Assembly: GCA_030674155.1 (NCBI GenBank)
Contig: CM060334.1
Coordinates: 16,762,408-16,826,407, forward strand
Source: Stramonita haemastoma
Lineage: Eukaryota > Mollusca > Gastropoda > Neogastropoda > Muricidae
Reading direction: 5' to 3'
Length of the DNA: 64,000 nucleotides
Below the pieces are notes generated by a model that ran no database searches, was not told where the DNA came from, and saw nothing but the letters and a program-made list of their open reading frames with translations. How positions within the stretch are numbered: position 1 is the first letter of the stretch; the number at the start of each line of letters is the position of its first letter. Positions 34,871-64,000 of the stretch are shown one piece after another. The translations under genes were made by a program, and so were the position numbers.

Positions 34871-37002
34871 AATTCCTAAAAAAAAAAAAAAAAATTGGGG
34901 GCTACAGTAGCCCCCAATATTGCACTAAGTCGAAATTTACGATTCAGAGTGTCCTTCCGGTAATAAAAAACACTTAGTAACTTACGTGGAGGATCCAACA
35001 CAGGGCAGCTGCAGCACAATTTTTATTTATGAAACACTACATGAACAAATGTCCCTGAAAACGTCAGACAAGCACTTTACCTAACCTCAGTTCTACGTTC
35101 AACTAAAACCCAACTAATCTGCCTTTATGGTAAAGCTCTAGACAAGGAACATTGCCAAATGGAAATTCTACCATTATACAACCTAGAATCATCACTAATA
35201 TTTGAGACAACAAAGTGAATCCCTAACACTGACAGAACCACCTTATGACTATGCTGCAATGGAAGCAGAAGGGCATTCCTGTACACTTAACCTACTGGTC
35301 TGGCCTCAGTCAACATGTCTCTACTTTAGACTTCAGAGGTATGGATTTGAGGTATGGTTCAAAACCGTCACACATCAAAGCTTGGAAACCTACTCACTAG
35401 TTTTAAAAAAAAAAAAAAAAAAAAACATCCCTAAACACATCCTCAAAAAGCTTTACTGAAGCCTAGCCACGGGTAACTATAATACCCCTACAACTACTCT
35501 CAATCAAAAAAACTAATGCAGCAGCAAAATAGATCTGTATAGATTATAGATGATCTTAGAAAGTGAACTGAAAACACTGCTAGTCACATCCTCCCATAGA
35601 GTAGTGCTTGTCTGACGGATTAACAACTTCCATAAAGCATGAAACATTAGCATAAATCAAAAGTGAAGACTCCTGACATGCAAGCATTTTGTTTTTGCCT
35701 GTAACCTTTCTTTTCCATGTACCATAATTATACTTCATTGCTGTGGATTTTTTCTTCTTCAAATTGACCCATGCACTGAGAAATAAAATCAACTAACCTT
35801 AGAATTCTAACAATTCATCATAAGAGAAGTGCCACCTTTTTTCTCTCTCCTGTCTACATGTATATTACTTTCACATTCAACACTTCTTTAGAAAAGGAGT
35901 TTAGTAGTATTTTTTTTTTTTACATACTCTTAAATGTGTTTTGCACATATGACCTTATTATAGTGTCTCATCCAAAAGACTGAATCCGCAAATTCTCACT
36001 TTCTGGACAAGACGGTTAATTCTAGACCACCGATCCACCTGAGTAAACTAGTAGAAAAATCTGCGTTGCCTTTATATTTGTCTATTTTGCTTCCAGAGGT
36101 GAGAATGGGGGGAGAAGAAAATGTGGCAGGGGTCAGGAGGTTTTACCCCCTGAAGCTGAAGAATTTTTATATTTTGACATCTGAAAATTAACTCTGGAAA
36201 CTCACTTTTGAATACAATACAGGAATATTATTATCAAAGATTTTCCAAGACTTTAATCCTTTGCACTGTCTCTAAATCATAAAATTGAACACTGAATTTT
36301 GCTTTTACACTTGCACACAAACACTTCATTTACACCAATTCCCAATTACAAAATAATAAATTGAGGAAATTTGGACACAGAAAAGATTTAAACTGAAGCA
36401 GCAGAAGAAAAAAAAAAGAACCCTAAAACCATTATAATTGACAAGGTACTGGAATTTCCCCACACTAAAGCAAAGCCTGCAAGAATGCACAAAGTTTCAA
36501 GCTAATAGTACCTCAGATGGAACTGCCCTAACTTAACCAGAAGACATCTAAGAGTTGACATGAACGTCACTAAACAGGATTCAACAGCCAGGAAGAAAAT
36601 ATCCCTCAACATAAATTTAAATTTCAACACAAACAGCTCGGAGTTAGAACCAGAACTTGTTAATGAACAAAGAGCTCCAATGCAGAAAGTCACCAGGCCT
36701 GGATACAATCCAGAAGAATAACCCAACGTTGTTCAGATCACCTTCACCAACTGCTCCTACTTCCAGTTCAAAATACCGTGGTAGGTCAACAACTGTCACG
36801 ATGTGACAGGACAGTTCTGGAAGGGAAGTCCTTGACTGCCAATTTTAATTTGGTTTCAAGAGGTTTGGTTTAGTTATTTAGCCGCTGTAATTTTTTTCAG
36901 CACATGGTGAACCTTTACAACTTCTAGATATCATGTTCAGACATAACATCGGTGCAAATCAACTTACTTCTGAGCTATGACCAAGTTATGAACAATGATC
37001 CT
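34871..37002 (+). repeat. 2,140 bp tandem duplication, copy 2
   Basis: Follows copy 1 head-to-tail at a constant offset of 2,140 bp. I found no mismatch between the copies, including at homopolymers, and the predicted frames are identical. The junction reads GATCCT(A)nTTCCT(A)n: an A-rich seam joins the right end of copy 1 to the left end of copy 2. The similarity ends at GATCCT, about 37002. Confidence 0.95.
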
Positions 37003-37208
37003 CTGCTCACTGCATTTGATTTTTTTTCCCTCCCGTACCAGTTACTACATATTAGTTTTGGGTGTTATGTCTTTGGAATTTTTTGGAATTACTGAGAGGT
37101 GTTTTTTTTAATTTTCTTTATTGATGTATGTTTGTAGCGGGTGTGCACGAGTTGTGGATTTACTTCCCTTGGCATGGTATATTTACCAAGTCTATAAGGG
37201 CAGCAGAT
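37003..37208. other. Spacer
   Basis: Right flank of the duplication; nothing recognised. Confidence 0.5.
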
Positions 37209-37537
37209 GGGTTAAAGCCTGTCTGCTATGGCAGGTCTGCATTAAAAGTTGACCTGGGAGATCGTTAAAAACCCCACCTTTAATTCACCAGACGCCACCG
37301 ACATTGGAACCCACGACTTCGTGACTCTTGGCATTCATGTTGAATGGTTGTAACACTCGGTTATACATCCAGCGGGTTAAAGCCTGTCTGCTATGGCAGG
37401 TCTGCATTAAAAGTTGACCTGGGAGATCGTTAAAAACCCCACCTTTAATTCACCAGACGCCACCGACATTGGAACCCACGACTTCGTGACTCTTGGCATT
37501 CACGTTGAATGGTTGTAACACTCGGTTATACATCCAT
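37209..37537 (-). mobile_element. Tandemly duplicated (165 bp) SINE fragment, family B-like
   Basis: Two direct copies of a 165 bp unit, starting at GGGTTAAAGCC at 37209 and 37374, with only isolated differences. On the minus strand each reads GTGGGTTCCAATGTCGGTGG (B-box-like), CGTCTGGTGAATTAAAGGTG and GATCTCCCAGGTCAACTTTT, then ATGCAGACCTGCCATAGCAG. This matches the body of a common mollusc tRNA-derived SINE as I remember it. Confidence 0.75.
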
Positions 37538-38755
37538 CCCGCTGATCTAATAATAAAAAAAATTTTAATTATAAAAAGGTCCTGGGGACAATCAAAAGAG
37601 GGGAATTCCATCACAAGACGGAAGATTCTCACATCTGTTTCCGCTTTATCCTACAACCAGTGACTGTATTTACTGAAAGCATAATTCTCTTAGCAAAAAG
37701 CATAGTTCTGGTGGTCAAGTGATTTTTACCAAGATTGCATACATTCTAGTCCATCATTTGAACCAATGTGGTTCTTTGCTGTTAAGTTTGGCAAAAGCTC
37801 AACACTAAAATAAAAAAATAATAATAAAATAATAATAGTAAAGAACAATATTGGAAGGTATTCATTACATGTTGATGTTTAGTTTTGTTTTGATTTTTTT
37901 CCTGTTCCTTGGCTAGGGTTTACCAGAGGTAAAATTTTTGCAGATATTAACAAGTTGAGAACTATCATCCCCCACTTGGGGGAAAAATGGCAAAAAATGG
38001 CCAGAAGCAAGCAGTGGTGGCAAACCTTACCTTAGTTCTGATGTTTCCTATCAGGCTTACTCCAAAACGCTGCTTCCTCATAGCTCGTTTTTGTTGTGTT
38101 TTTTCAAACTGCTATTTCAAACTCCTGGATGCAACATATCTTACCCAATATCTCACAGTGACTTGGAGTTGTAGCTAAAGGCAAAAACAATCCCTTGCAG
38201 GTGACGAGTCTTCAAAACAATCTCATGGAATACAGTCAAGAATCCTACTTCATACTACATCAAAAGGCGGAAAAAAAATCCATAACAAATCACAAAAATA
38301 ACCCTAGGTTTCAAACCTACAACAGCCTTGTTGAACCATGCCTTCCATACCAAATAAAGGCATGCTACACTTACAGTGTTGATTCTAGGATTTCAAAAAA
38401 AAAGGGGGAATTTGCCCCCTCCCCTCTTTTCCCTTCATAAAAAAAGGGGACAAGTATTAAGTAGTATTTGCTCATAATACCATTAGTACTCTAATTTCTA
38501 TTTTTCAAGGACGAGAAACAAAACAAACAAGTTGATATGTAGGAGGACACAATTAAATATAACCTTACGTATTGCAGCTGGTCTGTAAAAGGATTTTCTG
38601 ACACAGGAAAGTGAGAGAGAGGGGGGAGGGGATTAAAAGTTTTATTTTCAGATTGTGGTACATTCAGATGTGGAAGGATACATATGACATAGCTAGATAC
38701 CGGAGGAGATGCATTGTTTGTATACAAGAGACAGAAAGAGGGAGGGAGGGAAAGA
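37538..38755. other. Intergenic, no gene supported
   Basis: AT-rich DNA. Near 38370 'CAGTGTTGATTCTAGGATTT' with a poly-A/poly-G tract repeats the word seen at the ends of satellite units and at 31990 and 39250. Confidence 0.5.
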
Positions 38756-39135
38756 GAGAGAGTCAACGTCAAATTTGTATTTCCCCATTCTGAGTTGGAG
38801 AGAGATCTAGATCAAAAAAGAGGTGAGAGCCAAAATCAGTCTTAAACCCCCCCAACCATATGAAGAGAGGGTGGGATAGAGATAGAGGTATGTCAAAAGT
38901 AAATTTTTCATTCAGAGCTGGAGGGAGAACTAGATTTAGGTCTACATGAGAAAAGGGGTTAAAAACAATATCAAAGTCTTTTCCTCCCATATGGCACAGA
39001 GAGAGAGAGAGGGGGGGGGGGGTCAAAGTCAATTTAGTATTTCCACTTTCAGAGTTAGAGAGAGAGATATCTAGATCTACATGAGAAGAGAGATAAAAGC
39101 CAATATCAAAGTCTTGCCCCTCCCCCCTCCCCATG
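38756..39135 (-). repeat. Three ~120 bp tandem repeats, open on minus strand
   Basis: Three units each contain a GAGAGAGATCTAGATC-type purine stretch, 'TCTACATGAGAA', 'AATATCAAAGTCTT' and 'CCCATATG'. The minus strand is open for 144 codons (39203-38769), with the recurring pattern DFDI-x-F-x-P/L-x-S-H-V-D-L-D/N. It is probably a frame preserved by chance or an unknown coding relic. Confidence 0.8.
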
Positions 39136-39779
39136 AGAGAGAAAATGAGTAGGAGCAGCCGCTTTATTTTGAAATTATACAAATGGCAGTTGCGATGGCG
39201 CATTGTTTGTTCAAATATGCACTATCCACACGGGAATCCCGAAAGGGCGCACCCTAGAATCAACACTGCACATACAATGAACTATCTAAAAATAAATATT
39301 CAAACTTGTTCAATACATTTTTGGCAAACTGAAGTTCATAGTATGTAAAAAAATAATAATAATAATAAAAATAACCTCATCACTTGACATACTATCGACT
39401 GAAGGAATTAAAGTTTCCTCTTTTTTTTCTTAACAATCCCTTGACACTATCTTCCACCATTTGAGATCCTACATAACTGTGGGGGGAAGGGGAGAATCCG
39501 TGAAATACTCCAAACACATACCAAGATGTCCTGATCTGTACAGAGGGGGAGGGAGACAAAAGCAACCTGATTTTTAAGAGCAAAATGTGATTAGAAAACA
39601 ATGTATCCTTTTGCCATTGGGTAAATGAGGTACCCATACAGCTATTTGGAAAAAAAAGTAAGAGAGAGAGAGAGAAAAAGACAACACACATACATACACA
39701 CACAACACTAGGCCCTACAGTTTTGCTGTTTTAACAACGGTGACGGTCCCTCGACCATGAACAAAAAACCAATCCAATC

Positions 39780-39925
39780 CAATCATGTTGCTTAGAGCCC
39801 CGCCGACCGCACAGGCCATATCGGGGCTGTCACCTCGTCACATTGTAAAACACACATTAAAAGTGTGCAACTATGTACAGTTTAAAACAGGGTATAAAAC
39901 CAACTCGACTGTCCTTGCCTGTATC
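39780..39925 (+). repeat. Dispersed repeat E, copy 1
   Basis: 'CACAGGCCATATCGGGGCTG' + TCAC and 'AAAACAGGGTATAAAACCA' recur at 50140-50310, so this is an interspersed element of at least 150 bp. Class unknown. Confidence 0.8.
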
Positions 39926-40164
39926 GTATTGTATTGTATGGTATTGTATGTTACTCTCACAAAGATTCCCAGATGGGATGAGTACGACAAGAGCGCCTAG
40001 TCTGGGTCACCCTCAGTTGCACTGGCTGGCTCCTACCCTAAAGTAGAGTCAGCTGTAACTCGCATGACCTGCTCTGGTTGGTGGCCTCACGGCCAGCCAT
40101 CATCAAGTTCTCTGTGAACTTCTGGCACTGAAAATACAACACGACGAGCCTGGACGTAGCTAGA

Positions 40165-40166
40165 AC

Positions 40167-40201
<35 letters not shown>

Positions 40202-40206
40202 GAGAG

Positions 40207-40238
<32 letters not shown>

Positions 40239-40325
40239 CCAGACAGACAGAAAGACAGAGAGACACAGAGAATGAGAGAGACAGACAGAGAGAGACAGAC
40301 AGAAAGAGACAGACAGAGAGGAACA
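40165..40325. repeat. (GACA)n/(CA)n/(GA)n compound microsatellite
   Basis: GACA tetranucleotides, (CA)13 and degenerate GAGACAGA units. The Cys/Ser/Leu-rich frames over it are compositional. Confidence 0.95.
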
Positions 40326-40339
40326 AGTAGCACAGGAAC

Positions 40340-41361
40340 ACAAGAAAAAAATAAATAAATAAAAATTTTAAGCTATGGATACCTCATGTCAACCCCTTGG
40401 CACAGGTAAGCATAAAACGGCAAAATGCCGGCACAATAGATGCAAACTAAAGCAACCCACAATGCACAAATCAGGACAAGTGGCAAAACACCTATAACCA
40501 CACCACCCCCCCTCATTTAAAAAAAAAAAAAAAAAAAAAGGCTAAAAAATACAGCTAGCTAATTTACTTCTATTACCATATGAACACACAACAGGTGTTA
40601 CCTATAGAATACTTTAATGGGGCGGAAAGGGAGAGGAGGGGAGCATGAACTATTCTTCGTTCACCAACTCGGAAAGACTTGATGATAAATCGCTTAACCT
40701 TACTGCTTAATTCTTCACAAAAATTGAACACTCATATTACCCTCCCCCCCCTTCCAATTTTTTATCTCAACTCTCTCAATCACTTAGTACTAATTCCCAT
40801 CTGGCCTCTAGCAGCTTAGGCCATGTTTAGGAATAGCACCATCTTGGTTAGTTCTGGTTTTCGGCCAATACAAGCCAGTTCCTTCCGGACCTCCACACAA
40901 AGAGATTCTGGAATTGTGGTACTAGCTCAGGCACTGGCAAGTCTGCATGTAACATCAGCTCACACACTGCAGAAGTTTACCCCTAAGCTCCAAGCCTGAG
41001 GGGGGGGAGAAGAAAAAAACAAAACTTGGCGCCATCCGTGCCTCGTTTCACTGCACAGGTGCAGACGATGTTGGCGTTGGGACTCTGAACACGAGTGCGC
41101 TTGTGCCCAGACACTGCGCTATCACCCACTGGACAGGAGTGCGCTCGTACTTATCCCACCACCACACCGGTTCTTATGTACCCGACTCCAAACAGGAGTG
41201 CAACTGCACCACCACACACCCCTCCTTGGGCGCCTGACAGCAGAGGCGCACATGCACCAACCGACATCACATCGGTTCTGACGCACCTCAGTCTGGACAG
41301 GAGCGCAGCTCCACGCCACACACTGACACACAATGACCGCACCCAACTTAACTTCACCCGG
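40340..41361 (-). other. 3' flank / likely 3' UTR of AGGF1
   Basis: Immediately downstream (minus strand) of the AGGF1 stop at 41362. No AATAAA is visible in the first kilobase. An ATTAAA variant (plus-strand TTTAAT) lies at 40613-40618 and could direct polyadenylation. 41095-41360 is GC-rich with ACC/CAC-rich plus frames that I regard as antisense shadows of the UTR. Confidence 0.35.
40613..40618 (-). promoter_or_regulatory. Possible ATTAAA polyadenylation signal
   Basis: Minus-strand ATTAAA about 745 nt after the AGGF1 stop codon. Weak evidence: no transcript support, and the hexamer is common in AT-rich DNA. Confidence 0.2.
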
Positions 41362-63294
<21,933 letters not shown>

Positions 63295-63339
63295 CTTGAA
63301 GGACTGAGAGGCTTTGTCAGCACTTTGGGAGCTGAAGGA
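63295..63339 (-). other. AGGF1: AGGF1 5' UTR segment with likely upstream intron
   Basis: Upstream of the ATG the minus strand reads ATTCCATTTTTCAG|TCCTTCAGC (AG at 63341-63340), a good 3' splice site 45 nt before the start codon. So the transcript probably begins in a non-coding exon at higher coordinates, perhaps beyond this window. The promoter is not identified. Confidence 0.5.
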
Positions 63340-63404
63340 CTGAAAAATGGAATAAACACACTATTGGTAAAATGCGAATTATATTCATTCTTGATTCTCT
63401 GTCT

Positions 63405-63417
63405 CTCCACACACACA

Positions 63418-63458
<41 letters not shown>

Positions 63459-63485
63459 CACACACACACACACACACACACAAAG
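63405..63485. repeat. (CA)n microsatellite upstream of AGGF1 exon 1
   Basis: (CA)n 63407-63482. 63486-63740 has nothing recognised; it could contain the 5' UTR intron. Confidence 0.95.
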
Positions 63486-63741
63486 AGATTTTAAATCTTT
63501 GCTAGTTTTATTTCCAGCTACCATGTCCTCTTCTTCTATCCCTAAGCCTTTGATAAAACTTGCAGAACATTTCCTAAACAGAACAGTAACATCACCAAAA
63601 TATATCTCTTGATGCAACAGTTCCTATCTTTTAGAGATAAAACTTTCAAAGTCTTTAAATTATAGCTGATCCCCAATTTTGTTTTTTTTTAACCCCAAGT
63701 TCAACAAACACAGAAGTCAAGAAAAAAAAAAGTTCTTAACC

Positions 63742-64000
63742 TGGGGACAGGATAGCCTAGTCTGAGTAGTGGTTAGAGCATTGCAGTCGCAATGTAATGA
63801 ATGACCCAGGTTCAAACAACCAACCACTGAGACACTTGTACAAGGGGAATTTTCCTCAGGAGTTAATATCAGTGCCAACTCTATTTTCCTGAAAGTTCTT
63901 CAGATGAGATTTAAAACTGAGATCCCATGTGCAAATTATACACAAGGAACACCATGTGCAGATGGAAACACCAAACAGATGACAAAATTTACAAAACCGC
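63742..64000 (+). mobile_element. SINE family A, truncated by window end
   Basis: GGGGACAGGATAGCCTAGTC, GTGGTTAGAGCATTGCAGTC, GACCCAGGTTCAAAC..., GAGTTAATATCAGTGCCAAC, ending in ATTTACAAAACCGC at the window edge. A short insertion (TCTGAG) lies in the A box. Confidence 0.85.

Overview
This window is intron- and repeat-dominated animal nuclear DNA. It has GT-AG split genes, very long CA/TC/TCTG microsatellites, LINE relics with endonuclease, reverse transcriptase and RNase H remnants, several tRNA-derived SINE families and TIR-type MITEs. The SINE types look like those familiar from molluscs, so a gastropod or another lophotrochozoan is my best guess; that part is inference. There are no bacterial operons, no CRISPR array and no rRNA operon.

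Layout. 0.7-6.1 kb holds a near-full-length but broken LINE on the minus strand: ORF1 (coiled coil plus SGNH esterase, split by one in-frame TAG), AP-type endonuclease, RT with YADD, RNase H and a Cys/His tail. 6.4-16.4 kb is simple-sequence DNA with SINE copies and an unexplained family of ~40-codon units (three dispersed copies plus an 11-unit array). 17.3-21.3 kb has several exon-like islands that I could not assemble into a gene. 24.0-26.1 kb is a ~115-130 bp degenerate satellite hosting two MITEs. 26.6-27.9 kb is a degraded RT fragment. 28.6-31.1 kb is a ~43 bp minisatellite. 32.7-37.0 kb is a 2,140 bp direct tandem duplication with no difference that I found. 37.2-41.3 kb is short local duplications and the 3' flank of the gene that follows.

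The one confidently identified gene is on the minus strand, 63294 down to 41362: an AGGF1 ortholog (angiogenic factor with G-patch and FHA domains 1) in 13 coding exons. It encodes, in order, an N-terminal coiled coil, OCRE tyrosine-rich octamers, a charged linker, an FHA domain over three exons, a basic helix, a G-patch and a family-specific C-terminal tail. Splice phases are consistent except at three places where the assembled sequence breaks frame: exon 1, exon 3 (several breaks) and exon 8 (one base short). Because the flanking exons are intact I favour residual assembly indels over pseudogenisation.

Most striking structure: AGGF1 exon 3 lies between a ~310 bp homopyrimidine tract that runs into its 3' splice site and a ~60 bp minisatellite that repeats the exon's own 3' end. 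That minisatellite gives eight consecutive copies of an OCRE-type Tyr-Tyr-Asp-Pro coding tail fused to a GTGAGT 5' splice site. The introns also carry a SINE family made of a tRNA-like head joined to a segment closely resembling 5S rRNA, and a ~97 bp near-perfect inverted repeat in intron 1.
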